Shown here: in pieces, positions 9,201 to 17,096 of the stretch
Numbering within the stretch: position 1 is the first letter of the stretch
Layout of the letters: each line of letters opens with the position of its first letter
DNA from: JBJMHZ01 sp045807125
GTDB lineage: Bacteria; Actinomycetota; Actinomycetes; JAWWOL01
Assembly (NCBI GenBank): GCA_045807125.1
Contig: JBJMHZ010000049.1
Coordinates: forward strand, 62,001 to 126,000
DNA length: 64,000 nucleotides
Direction: 5' to 3'
The notes under the pieces: model-generated
What the model was told of the DNA's origin: nothing
Seen by the model: only the letters and a program-made list of their open reading frames with translations
The model's database searches: none
Translations under genes and position numbers: made by a program

Positions 9201-11745
9201 CCTGCGCAGCGGCTACCTCGCCAACGCGTCGCCCGCCCATCCGGACGCCATGGCGGTCAACATCAGCTCGGAGCGGATGCGCCTCGCGACGTCGATCCTG
9301 CAGGGCCTGCGCAACGGGCAGAGCCTCGGCGCCCTGCTCGGCTACCGCTTCGAGCGCGGCCTGCACGACCGGCATGCACTGGCGGAGGTCGACGCGCTGA
9401 TCCATCCGCTGCGCATCGCGCTCCCGTCCGCGGGCGACCGCGACGGGCGACTCCCGCTCGACGGGCTCGCCCTCGTCCGCCAGATGCGCGACACCGGGGT
9501 GGTCACCTACCCGTTCGGCCATCCCGAGCTCCCGGCCGTGACGAGCGCGCAGGCGACGGCCGTCGACGCCGAGGCCGCGCGGCTGCTCGACATCCACGAC
9601 GCGGTGGCCGACCTCGTCCTCGCGGAGTCGGTGCACCAGGCCGTCCTCGGCAACTACGACCGGGTGGCGGGGACGCTGGACGCGATCGGCCAGAGCGGAT
9701 TCCCGACCGACCCCGCCGTGCTGCTGACGCCGCACCCGGGCGCGGTCGTCACCCATCGCGTCGGCGTGCACCTGCGCGCGGGGCTCGACCACGCGGTCTC
9801 GCCGGTCGCCGGTCTCGCGATGACCCCGCGGGCGATGGCCGAGCCGGCCGTCAACGAGCTGCTCGCCGCCCTGCTCCCGCCGCCGGCCGAGGTGGTGGCC
9901 CAGGTCTCCTGGCCGGGGCCGGACGGCCAGCCGGGGGGCAGCCGCGTGGTCAGCCAGGCCGACCTCGGCCTGCAGCCGATCGACCTGCTCCACGTCCTGC
10001 GGCTGGAGAGCGAGTCGGCGCTGGGCGAGCTCGACGAGCGCATCCTGTGGCTCGTGCGCCACGACGCCGGGCTCGGCGCGGGGGTGACGCCGGTCGCCGC
10101 GCTCACCGAGCGCGTCGCCGGCAAGACGTCGTTCTTCGAGCTGGCGCCGCTCGTGGGCCACCTGCGGGCGGTGCTGACCCGTTCCCGGCCGCTGCGCCCC
10201 ACCGACGTCGCGGTGCCGAGCGAGGCGGCGAGCGACGTCGACGCCGCCGCGATGTCCGCCGACCGGGCCAGGGTCGACGCCGTGCGCGCCGCCGTCGGGG
10301 CCCAGCGCGGCGCGGCCGACGCGCTCGTGCTGGCGCTCGACGCCCTCCTGGCCGACGCCGGCGCCCACCACGACGATCTGGTCACCGGGGCGGACGGCTT
10401 CGTGGCGGGCACCGTGCAGGTGCTGATGGACGCCGACCGGCTGGGCTTCCCCGGCAGCGGCTCCGGCGAGATCGCCGTCCGCGTCGACGCCCTCGCCGGC
10501 GACCTGCGCGCCGCGCTCGGCGACGTCGCCACCCGCTGGCGCGCCAAGCTCGCGGACGCCGACGCCCACCTCGCCGCCGACGACGCCGTACCGTCGGGCG
10601 CGCCGGACACCGACCGCATCCGCCTGCTCCTGCTGGCCGAGCGCGCGGTGAGCACGGCGCTCACCGATCCGGTGCCGACCGATGCCACGGCCTTCCGCAC
10701 CACCGTGGAGGGCGAGCGGGGCGCGTTCGCCGCCAAGCTCGGCGCGATCGAGGCGGCTCGCGCCAGCGGGACGACGCTGTCCCAGCTCCTGCACGCGGTC
10801 GACGCGCTGCTCCCGCTCGACGCGCTCGACCCGCAGCCCTTCGACGTCTCGCCGTTCGCCGCCCGCCTCGTCGACCTGTGCGGCTTCCTCCGCAGCCGGG
10901 CGGCGTCGTCGCGGGACGAGGCGGCGAGCCGCGGGGCGGCGGCCGACGCCCAGCTGACCGCGAGCGACGCCGCCGCTCCGGGAGCACCCCGGGTCGATCT
11001 CCTGACCGCCGCGGTACGGACGATGCTCGGTGACGACGCGCTGTTCGTCCCCGAGCTCTCGCTGCCGGCCGCGCAGGCGGCGGAGTGGTCGGCGGCGATG
11101 GCGTGGAGCCGTACCGGTGGGCTGACGGCCCACCTCGCCCCGGCGCGGTCGTTCCCGGTGGACGACTGGATGCACGGGATCGCCCGCGTTCGCGAGAAGA
11201 TCTGGCACTGGGAGCAGGCGACGCTCCTCGCCGGCGCGCTGGGCCGCGGCGAGCCGGACCTGTGGCCGGTGCAGCTCCCCCACCTCTCCGAGCCGTGGGC
11301 CGCCCTCGAGCTGCCCCCTGCCGCGACCGTGGCCGGCGAGCGGCTGCTCTACACCGCCCACTACGCCTCCGCGTTCGACCCCTCGGCCCGGCAGTGCGGC
11401 CTGCTGATCGACGAGTGGACGGAGAGCATCCCCGGTGACACCGCGACCACGGGCATCTCGTTCCAGTACGACCGGCCCGACTCCGAGCCCCCGCAGGCGA
11501 TGCTCCTCGTCGTCCCGCCCGTGCCAGGGAAGGGATGGCAGTGGGACGACATCGTGGCGGCGCTCCACGAGACGCTCGACCTCGCGCGGCTGCGGGCGGT
11601 GGAGCCGGACCAGCTCGCGACCACGCCCTTCGCCGGGTTCCTCCCCGCGACCGTCGCCTCCGCGACGGTCCGCGGGCTCGACATCTCCGTCAACTACGCC
11701 GTGAACAACGACGTGCTGAGACTGCTGCGGGTCGACGATGCCTGA
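6259..11745 (+). CDS. Uncharacterised 1828-aa protein of the DUF6603 operon
   Basis: I do not recognise this family. The start at 6259 overlaps the upstream gene by 8 nt and the end overlaps the downstream gene by 8 nt. Residues about 10-100 are Ala/Arg/Glu-rich and look like a coiled coil. This is followed by a motif-rich stretch, VPLLLMPLRIETRFKG (about 112-127), and a Trp-rich segment (RRFWASWWR). A well-marked motif, RIGRQPYGILPTTAL, starts at residue 568. Another alanine-rich, probably helical stretch falls near 1330-1400. The C-terminus has aromatic strands, among them GKGWQWDDIVAAL near residue 1757. No signal peptide or membrane segment is visible. The length suggests a structural or scaffold protein, which is inference only. 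Confidence 0.85.
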   Translation: MADARDPRGTYAELRRRADELAAARAAVARADAATARLDALRAAATRTTDPREAAASAALTDLAAESERAAADATDVRGKLRETADALRRAMDEHERLSDPTVAVTSLDGQVPLLLMPLRIETRFKGTELWVRAYPDEWALDTFEPELTADEVESARRFWASWWRAGGDEGMRRAAWRAVVASHGSGRAGWVVGNHQPLNPVGEPARTSADDVVLVVRVVGDDEPTEAHAAAAAAYWTSVWREQGDTGGSALAALAAAVGGQAAADAVAARPPFDLGDGSGAVPRADATVAVALCRFAEVGDGDIRASSWTAAPRARVLPDRLVLVGLQGGAEALRQVGAAIPPDLALGPDPSAGPDEQFRLVDGELVVPDDLRWMVDFDEAVRVGMGFRVLLDAATAGGFDRLLAMGVRVGAAPEHDQAALEDLLTHHLHSRRGLALVRQGTPTNNTEAAAAGLSRLDDPDETYPLWFGTGGGGAGQPGQADWAVKQDGQWLAEGLGIDPATLAHVAGAAGTDHAEAIAMGTALWPATWGYYLDTMMHPLLDDGTIERARSFFLDYVSGRGLLPALRIGRQPYGILPTTALSRLQLPAGDDGDARFLTGLQGLLMRMSDAWQPLADGVAHLHATGDPPQALLDIVGLHPTSVELHQRYAESVEDIVNRLDFGGLGGALARMWETFGITAGGRQLLRELGYSGGADPDILGKVFHGAQHALLGPLVDDRPLSESAVVRAYCDDGRDYLAWLVDAASSSLDELRRQLGFSGDQPPTALLYLLIRQSLLLSWWDAGLRFRLRAGELDEARLQAIRRAPAFLHVGPIGASESRWATLYGAAPAVTGSADASLADAIPALLGESPARHLGDVIAAVKALTGLPTARLERLLAEHLDCASYRLDAWLLGLVHHRLLDMRIGSRAKPQQPRRGIHLGAFGWLVDVRPESRALDPVELPEELAGAFPAVPSGEPLLTDSANGGFVHAPSLNHATTAAILRSGYLANASPAHPDAMAVNISSERMRLATSILQGLRNGQSLGALLGYRFERGLHDRHALAEVDALIHPLRIALPSAGDRDGRLPLDGLALVRQMRDTGVVTYPFGHPELPAVTSAQATAVDAEAARLLDIHDAVADLVLAESVHQAVLGNYDRVAGTLDAIGQSGFPTDPAVLLTPHPGAVVTHRVGVHLRAGLDHAVSPVAGLAMTPRAMAEPAVNELLAALLPPPAEVVAQVSWPGPDGQPGGSRVVSQADLGLQPIDLLHVLRLESESALGELDERILWLVRHDAGLGAGVTPVAALTERVAGKTSFFELAPLVGHLRAVLTRSRPLRPTDVAVPSEAASDVDAAAMSADRARVDAVRAAVGAQRGAADALVLALDALLADAGAHHDDLVTGADGFVAGTVQVLMDADRLGFPGSGSGEIAVRVDALAGDLRAALGDVATRWRAKLADADAHLAADDAVPSGAPDTDRIRLLLLAERAVSTALTDPVPTDATAFRTTVEGERGAFAAKLGAIEAARASGTTLSQLLHAVDALLPLDALDPQPFDVSPFAARLVDLCGFLRSRAASSRDEAASRGAAADAQLTASDAAAPGAPRVDLLTAAVRTMLGDDALFVPELSLPAAQAAEWSAAMAWSRTGGLTAHLAPARSFPVDDWMHGIARVREKIWHWEQATLLAGALGRGEPDLWPVQLPHLSEPWAALELPPAATVAGERLLYTAHYASAFDPSARQCGLLIDEWTESIPGDTATTGISFQYDRPDSEPPQAMLLVVPPVPGKGWQWDDIVAALHETLDLARLRAVEPDQLATTPFAGFLPATVASATVRGLDISVNYAVNNDVLRLLRVDDA

Positions 11746-13579
11746 GCGCTTCGACATCGGGAACATGCGCGCGACGCTCGCCGAGCGCCTGTTGCCCACC
11801 ATCACGATCTGGAACCGGCTCGAGGGCAGGCCGCGCACGGTCGACTTCAGCCGCGCGCTGCGCGCCGAGGTCCGCGACTCGCTCTGGATGCTGAGCCGCC
11901 AGTGGCAGATGGGCGAGTTCAACGGGGACGACGCGGGCTCGCCGGCGCTCGCGCGCTACGTGCTGTCGACCGCGCCGGTGTCGACGCTCGCGCCCGGCGA
12001 CGGCGCGGCCGTCACGATCGACCAGGCGCGCCCGCTGGAGGCGCTCGTCGAGCGGCGTCCGCTCGACATGCTCACCAACGGCGGCGTCGCCTCCCTCGAC
12101 CTGCGGGCCGCGATGGGGCGGCGGTTCCTGAAGCTCGTGCCGGTGCCGTACCGGCCGGCGTTCGTCGCGCGCTACCCGTTCGTGCTGCCGGACCCGTCGC
12201 GCGCCGCCGACGCGGAGCGGGTCGCGCACCTCGACGTGTGGGCTACCCTGCAGGCGTTGGCTGGCCGCGCGATGGACGGGTACGCGCTCTACGCGTACCT
12301 GACGACGACGGCCGGCAGCCGCGCGTGGGACGGCGTCACGGTGACTACCGCCGACCGGGCTGCGGTCACGGCGGCCGGCGAGCAGCTCGTCAGCTGGTTC
12401 GACGCCATGTTCGAGGTGCCGCTGGCCGGGGTGGCGTGGGATCCGCAGCGCCTCGAGCACCGCTTCGCCGTCACGGCGTCGGTGCGCGACGGCGAGAAGC
12501 GGCTGGTCGCCGACGAGTACCCGGGCGGGCGGCTGGACTGGACCGCCTTCTCGGTCGACCCGGCTGGCGGCCGCGGGGGAGGCGCTCTCGGGGACCCGGT
12601 CACGGTGCTGCCGACGGGCACCCGCTTCAACGGCATGCCCGACCCGCGGTGGTGGGCGTTCGAGGACGGGCGCACCAACCTAGGCGACGTCCGGCCCGAC
12701 ACCACCGACCTCGCCAAGCTGCTGCTCATCGAGTTCGCCCTCGTCTACGGCAACGACTGGTTCACCATCCCGTGCAGCCTGCCGCTCGGCACGATCGCGA
12801 AGGTCGAGGGGCTCAGCGTCACCAACGTCTTCGGCGAGCGCACCTGGATCGAGCCGGCCGGCCGGGGAGTGGACGACGACTGGACCCGCTGGTCGATGTT
12901 CTCCCTCGACGTCGCGGGCGTGGACCGCCAGCCGGCCGACACCTCGCTGTTCCTGCCGTCGACGGTCACCGCGTCGCTGGAGAGCGAGCCGCTGGAGGAC
13001 GTCCTCCTGCTGCGCGACGAGATCGCCAACATGGTGTGGGGCGTCGAGCGCGCCGTCCCGCTCGCCGTCGGCATCGGCCGCCGCGGCTCGGAGGCCGCCG
13101 CCGAGACACTGGCCTACCGGACCCGGCTGGTGGCCGGCGCGGCGACCTCGACGGGGCCAGCCACGCCCGCGGCGCCCATCACCTATTCGGTCATGAGCTC
13201 GGTGCCGGAGAACTGGATCCCGTTCGTCGCGGTCCACGTCCCCGGCGACGTGCGGGAGACCCAGCTGCAGCGGGCCGCCATGCCGCGGCTCATCGAGGGC
13301 GACCCGTCGCCGCCCGCGCTCGTCCGCCCGCGCACGTCGCTGCTGCGCGTCGGTCTCGACGCACTGTCACCGGCGCCGTACGTCGTGCACGAGGAGGAGG
13401 TGCCGCGGGCGGGCACGCAGGTGACCCTCACCTACCAGCGGACCCGCTGGCGCGACGGGCGCGTGGTGCTCTGGCTCGCCGCGCAGCGCCAGACCGGCCG
13501 GGGGGAGGGGTCGAGCGGCCTCGCCTTCGACCAGATCATCCCGACGCCGCCCCCGGTCCCGCCTGGCCTGCCGGCCTAG
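11738..13579 (+). CDS. Uncharacterised 613-aa protein, last gene of the DUF6603 operon
   Basis: I do not recognise this family. The ATG at 11738 lies 8 nt inside the upstream gene. The N-terminal part contains the motif WMLSRQWQMGEFNGDDAG from residue 50, which looks like a family signature. The rest alternates strands and loops with many Trp and Pro residues, including DPRWWAFEDGRTNLGD near 305. There is no signal peptide and no membrane helix. The TAG stop at 13577 ends the operon; the convergent tyrosinase gene ends 45 bases further on. No hairpin of obvious terminator strength lies in that gap. Four overlapping frames in one orientation imply a single transcript and probably linked function. 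Confidence 0.85.
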   Translation: MPERFDIGNMRATLAERLLPTITIWNRLEGRPRTVDFSRALRAEVRDSLWMLSRQWQMGEFNGDDAGSPALARYVLSTAPVSTLAPGDGAAVTIDQARPLEALVERRPLDMLTNGGVASLDLRAAMGRRFLKLVPVPYRPAFVARYPFVLPDPSRAADAERVAHLDVWATLQALAGRAMDGYALYAYLTTTAGSRAWDGVTVTTADRAAVTAAGEQLVSWFDAMFEVPLAGVAWDPQRLEHRFAVTASVRDGEKRLVADEYPGGRLDWTAFSVDPAGGRGGGALGDPVTVLPTGTRFNGMPDPRWWAFEDGRTNLGDVRPDTTDLAKLLLIEFALVYGNDWFTIPCSLPLGTIAKVEGLSVTNVFGERTWIEPAGRGVDDDWTRWSMFSLDVAGVDRQPADTSLFLPSTVTASLESEPLEDVLLLRDEIANMVWGVERAVPLAVGIGRRGSEAAAETLAYRTRLVAGAATSTGPATPAAPITYSVMSSVPENWIPFVAVHVPGDVRETQLQRAAMPRLIEGDPSPPALVRPRTSLLRVGLDALSPAPYVVHEEEVPRAGTQVTLTYQRTRWRDGRVVLWLAAQRQTGRGEGSSGLAFDQIIPTPPPVPPGLPA

Positions 13580-13624
13580 CGCTGAACGATCACCGCCCGC
13601 GCGGCGCTGCGCCCGGAGACGCCC

Positions 13625-14563
13625 TCAACCGTACGAGTAACCGACATTGAGGACGTCATTCACATCCGCTGCCGTGGACGGCTCCCACGGCTCCAGGACG
13701 GCGTCCATCCCCGACAATGCCGGCACACCGGTGTGGTTGAGCTGCCACTTGTCCCAGATACGGTCGACGTTGGCATGCAGCAACCAGAAGATGGGATCCT
13801 GAGCGGCGGTCGCTGGTGAGGTGATCGTGCCGTTGCACCAGTTGTGCACTTGGTTGTGCGCCCTCGACTCCAGGTTCGAGGTGAGCTCCGTGTAGAAGGC
13901 GCTCGTGAGCATCGAGTCGATCGTCGCCTGCGTGGGGAGCAGCCCGTCCGGGCCTGGGGCATTCCGCACCACGGCTTGCGGCTGCCACACCCAGTCCGGC
14001 CGCTCATGGTCGTTCGCATAGTCCCAGTACGGCACCAGCACGCTCGGCTGCTTCTGCCGCAGGACGTTCTCGAGCCTGAACAGGTACAGGCGGTGCCACG
14101 GCAGGAATCGTTGAGTTCCTAGCGGGCCCATCATCGAGTGCATCATGTGATTCTGCGAGTGGACGACCGACAGGGCCTGGTAGGAGCCGTCCGCGTGCGC
14201 TGCCTCGAGAGCCAGGTTGAAGCGCTCCCGGGCGGCACCGTCGAGGGCCCGGTGGTTCACCCGGGTACGCAGGAGCGCCCGGAGCAACTTCCAGATCCAT
14301 GGCTCCAGCAGGAGCTTTATCTCTGACGCAGGGAAGAGCAGGTCCCGGCCCCGCAGCACGTCGGTCGTCACCTGCGTGACATGCCGGTCGAGCCGTGCCG
14401 CCATCGCGGTGGGATCGAGTCCTCGCTCGATGCCCCAGCGCTCGTCCATCTCGCGCAGGTCGTCGACGGTCGGGAACCGCTGCATCTCCATGTGATGCCG
14501 GCTGAAGTCTGCGACCGCGTGATCGCGGTGACTTGTCTCTCGGTGATCGTGCTCGTGATCCAT
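13625..14563 (-). CDS. Tyrosinase-family di-copper oxidase
   Basis: Predicted type-3 copper enzyme (tyrosinase domain) that would oxidise phenols or catechols; the substrate cannot be told. In the 312-residue reading, the copper A region contains H135, H139 and H142 followed by FLPWHRLYLFRLE with H157. The copper B region contains HNQVHNW (H236, H240) and DPIFWLLHANVDRIW (H263). The C-terminus stops shortly after copper B, so there is no long shielding domain and no signal peptide. I chose ATG 14563; the frame is open further upstream, but that part is Arg/Ser-rich and not protein-like. The His-rich N-terminus (MDHEHDHRETSHRDH) is unusual. It is convergent with the DUF6603 operon. Codon use is less GC-biased than in the neighbours, which hints at separate acquisition. 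No caddie protein gene is adjacent. Confidence 0.85.
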   Translation of the reverse strand: MDHEHDHRETSHRDHAVADFSRHHMEMQRFPTVDDLREMDERWGIERGLDPTAMAARLDRHVTQVTTDVLRGRDLLFPASEIKLLLEPWIWKLLRALLRTRVNHRALDGAARERFNLALEAAHADGSYQALSVVHSQNHMMHSMMGPLGTQRFLPWHRLYLFRLENVLRQKQPSVLVPYWDYANDHERPDWVWQPQAVVRNAPGPDGLLPTQATIDSMLTSAFYTELTSNLESRAHNQVHNWCNGTITSPATAAQDPIFWLLHANVDRIWDKWQLNHTGVPALSGMDAVLEPWEPSTAADVNDVLNVGYSYG

Positions 14564-14588
14564 GACGCCTCGTCTCCGGGCTGACTGC

Positions 14589-14831
14589 TCAGCCCTGTCC
14601 TTGGTGCGTCGTCGTCGTCGCGACGCGATACCGGACTGCGGGCAGATCGGTCGCAGTCCTCGAACCCACGAGCGCCGCGAACTGCCTTGTCCCTCCCTCC
14701 GTCGCGGAGCACGACAGCTCGAGACGCGCTCGTCGGGCGCGGACGAGGAGCGAGTCCCTGAACAGGGCGAGAACGACCGCCAGAGCAGTGCCCACGGCAC
14801 TGGCCCAATTCGCTGCTTCGCTCCAAGGCAT
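14589..14831 (-). CDS. Small one-helix hypothetical protein, possibly a gene remnant
   Basis: An 80-residue frame starting MPWSEAANWASAVGTALAVV, with one predicted transmembrane helix (about residues 8-24) followed by a basic stretch. The NWASAVGTALAVVLAL pattern is typical of the N-terminus of longer actinobacterial membrane-anchored hypothetical proteins, so this may be a truncated copy. It lies in DNA of lower GC than its surroundings, just upstream of the tyrosinase on the same strand. I see no clear ribosome binding site. It could equally be a chance ORF. Confidence 0.35.
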   Translation of the reverse strand: MPWSEAANWASAVGTALAVVLALFRDSLLVRARRARLELSCSATEGGTRQFAALVGSRTATDLPAVRYRVATTTTHQGQG

Positions 14832-14990
14832 CAGCCCTGCCCTGTCGATAAGGCGAGCGCTGGTTGGGACTCTTACGGTGCTACTGCCGCGGTGGTCATG
14901 CAAGCACGACAAATCGCGCCAACTGGCCCGTGAACGCCCGGGGCATGAGCGTGATCGCCATTCCCGTCAGCCTGAGAGCCAGCCGATCGA

Positions 14991-16163
14991 TCACTCGTAG
15001 TAGAGCTTCTGGGGGCCGGGGTAGACCCAGGACAGCGCGTCGCGGAGGCGGTCGCGCCAGTTCTCCCACGAGTGCCCGTCGCGGGACTCGGTGTAGCGGA
15101 CCTGCATCCCGGTGCGCTCGAAGACGTGCACCATCGAGCGGTTGGGCACGATGAGCGGCTCGTACACGCCGCAGGTCATGAAGATGCGGTCGGCGAGGCG
15201 CCGGGGCTTGGCGCGGTAGGCGTTGACGAACTTCACCACCGGGTCGAAGACGGGCCCGCCGCCGTGCTCCATCCCGATGTCGGTGAAGACGAACGAGCCG
15301 GACAGCAGGACCAGCGAGCCGTACGTCGTCGGTGCCCGGTGCGCGGCGGCCAGCGATGCGACCCCGCCGAACGACGAGCCGAGCAGGCAGCGCCCGGCCG
15401 GCCCGCTCGTCAGGGGCAGCGACATCTCCAGGTCGGGCAGCAGCTCGTGGGTGAGGAATCGCGAGTGGGCGGCGGAGTTCGCGTACTCGGTCAGCCGGTC
15501 CCCGGGGTAGGTGAACGCGACGATCGTCTCGGCCACGTCGAGCCGGTGGATCAGGTTGTCGAGCACCGTCCTCATGGATGCGTACTGCAGGAAGTCGCCA
15601 CCGTCGTGCACGACCAGCAGCGGGTACCTCGTCGTGCTCCGGAACCGCGCCGGCAGGTAGAGCGTCACGCGCGCGTCGCGGCCGAGGGCTCGGCTGCGCA
15701 CGACGATGTCGCGCAGCTCGCCCGGCCGCGCGTCGGGGTCGGGCAGCACCCAGTCGGGCGTGTCGTAGCCGGCGCCGAAGCACACCGACGACGAGCCCAT
15801 CGGGCTGTGCGAGAGGCGTGGGTTGAGCGGGTCGTTGAAGCGGTCCCAGTGCTCGCCGCGGCGGATCTCGATCTGGTACTCGATGCGCGAGCCCTCGGGC
15901 AGCTCGAGGACGACGTACCACAGGTCGGTGCCGCGCATGCGCCGCATCGGGATCCGGTCGGGCAGGCCGACGATGCGCTGGCAGACCCAGGACTCGTCAG
16001 CCTCGCCGCGCCACAGGAACGTGCAGCGCGACCCCTCGACGATCGGCGTCTCGCGCCCGTCCAGGAACCGGTCGACGGCGGCGGAGTCGAGCGGCTTCGC
16101 CGACTTGAGCCGGTTGACGGCGAGCCGCCGCGCGCTGACCTCGGCCGGGGCCATCGTCGTCAT
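14991..16163 (-). CDS. Enterochelin-esterase-like hydrolase (esterase D superfamily)
   Basis: A 390-residue alpha/beta hydrolase resembling Fes-type enterochelin esterases: an N-terminal immunoglobulin-like part (about 35-125) followed by an esterase D domain. The nucleophile elbow is GSSFG with S264, and the C-terminal histidine is probably in SRDGHSWENW. It would hydrolyse an ester or a related bond in a small molecule; the substrate is unknown. The ATG at 16163 overlaps the stop of the upstream gene (ATGA), so it is translationally coupled to the S51-like gene and is third in the operon that starts with the ATP-grasp gene at 18320. In this setting it may release or trim the product of the ligases. 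No signal peptide is visible. Confidence 0.8.
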   Translation of the reverse strand: MTTMAPAEVSARRLAVNRLKSAKPLDSAAVDRFLDGRETPIVEGSRCTFLWRGEADESWVCQRIVGLPDRIPMRRMRGTDLWYVVLELPEGSRIEYQIEIRRGEHWDRFNDPLNPRLSHSPMGSSSVCFGAGYDTPDWVLPDPDARPGELRDIVVRSRALGRDARVTLYLPARFRSTTRYPLLVVHDGGDFLQYASMRTVLDNLIHRLDVAETIVAFTYPGDRLTEYANSAAHSRFLTHELLPDLEMSLPLTSGPAGRCLLGSSFGGVASLAAAHRAPTTYGSLVLLSGSFVFTDIGMEHGGGPVFDPVVKFVNAYRAKPRRLADRIFMTCGVYEPLIVPNRSMVHVFERTGMQVRYTESRDGHSWENWRDRLRDALSWVYPGPQKLYYE

Positions 16164-17089
16164 GCCGCACGCACCTCGACGATCCGCCCGTCGACGTCGA
16201 CCACGCGCGCGCCGGCCGGGAGCCGGCCCTCGGGAGCGAGGTCGACCCGGGCACCGTCGTCCAGCACGACGCACGTAGCCGGCGCGAACCGCCGCGCCAG
16301 CACGGACATCCGGACGAGATCGTCGGTGCGCAACCGCCGCCGGGCGTGCGGGAGCAGCACCGAGTCGGCCACGACGCCGAGGCCCTCGTCGTAGACCTCG
16401 GTCTGGGCCGGCCCCTGCGCCGCCGCGTCGTGGAACAGCACGACGCGCGACGTCAGCGCCATCGCTCCCGCCGACCAGGCCACGATCCGCGGCGGCAGGT
16501 TGGGCGCGACGTGGAACAGGTGCATCACGCGAAGCAGCTCTCCGACGTGCCCGCCCGTGACCACGAGGCACTCCGACGCCGAGAGGACGGCGCGCACCTC
16601 CTCGCGGTGCCCCGCGACGATCGGCCGCTCCTCCAAGCGCCAGGCGTCGTAGAACGCGGCGTGCAGCTCGCGCACCCTGGCGAGGTGCGCCTCGTCGATC
16701 AGGCGCACCACGGCGACCGCGTCCTGCAGCGCCATCTCCTGCACGCGCGGGTGGCCGCCCGTGCGCCTGGCGATCGCGTCCGTCGCCCGCAGCGCATGGT
16801 CGAGCCGGAGCAGGTACAGCTGCTGAAGCTCGGCCAGAACCGCGCGGTGCTCGAGCTCGGCCCTGGCGTACTCGCGGTCGCGCTCCAGCACGTCCATCCA
16901 CCGGCCGTGCAGCCCGAGGTTCACGCCGCGGCCGCCGACGAGCGCAGCCAGCTCGGCGTCGTCCGACTCGCGCTCCTGCCAGCCGGCCGTGACGGTGGCG
17001 ATCGGCCTGCCGACGAGGTCGAACGACGAGAGGACGCGATCGAGCGTGGGTCGCCGCTGTGGCCCGAGCAGGGTGACGGCGGGCGTCAC
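16160..17089 (-). CDS. Peptidase S51 / class I glutamine amidotransferase-like protein
   Basis: A 309-residue protein with an S51 (dipeptidase E/cyanophycinase-like) signature: VVTGGHVGELLRVM near 177-190 and the nucleophile elbow AWSAGAM with S206, followed by a histidine in VVLFHD (H220). S51 enzymes are serine peptidases, often for Asp-containing or unusual peptide bonds. The N-terminal 150 residues are mostly helical and less typical. The start is GTG at 17089, preceded by GAGG overlapping the stop of the upstream ATP-grasp gene. It overlaps the downstream esterase gene by 4 nt. A peptidase beside peptide-bond-forming ATP-grasp enzymes suggests product processing or recycling. Confidence 0.75.
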   Translation of the reverse strand: MTPAVTLLGPQRRPTLDRVLSSFDLVGRPIATVTAGWQERESDDAELAALVGGRGVNLGLHGRWMDVLERDREYARAELEHRAVLAELQQLYLLRLDHALRATDAIARRTGGHPRVQEMALQDAVAVVRLIDEAHLARVRELHAAFYDAWRLEERPIVAGHREEVRAVLSASECLVVTGGHVGELLRVMHLFHVAPNLPPRIVAWSAGAMALTSRVVLFHDAAAQGPAQTEVYDEGLGVVADSVLLPHARRRLRTDDLVRMSVLARRFAPATCVVLDDGARVDLAPEGRLPAGARVVDVDGRIVEVRAA

Positions 17090-17096
17090 GAGGACC

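Noticed and set aside
1..13579. The DUF6603 operon as a contractile injection or phage-tail cluster
   Set aside because: No sheath, tube, spike, baseplate or AAA+ remodelling gene is recognisable in the window, so size alone is not enough.
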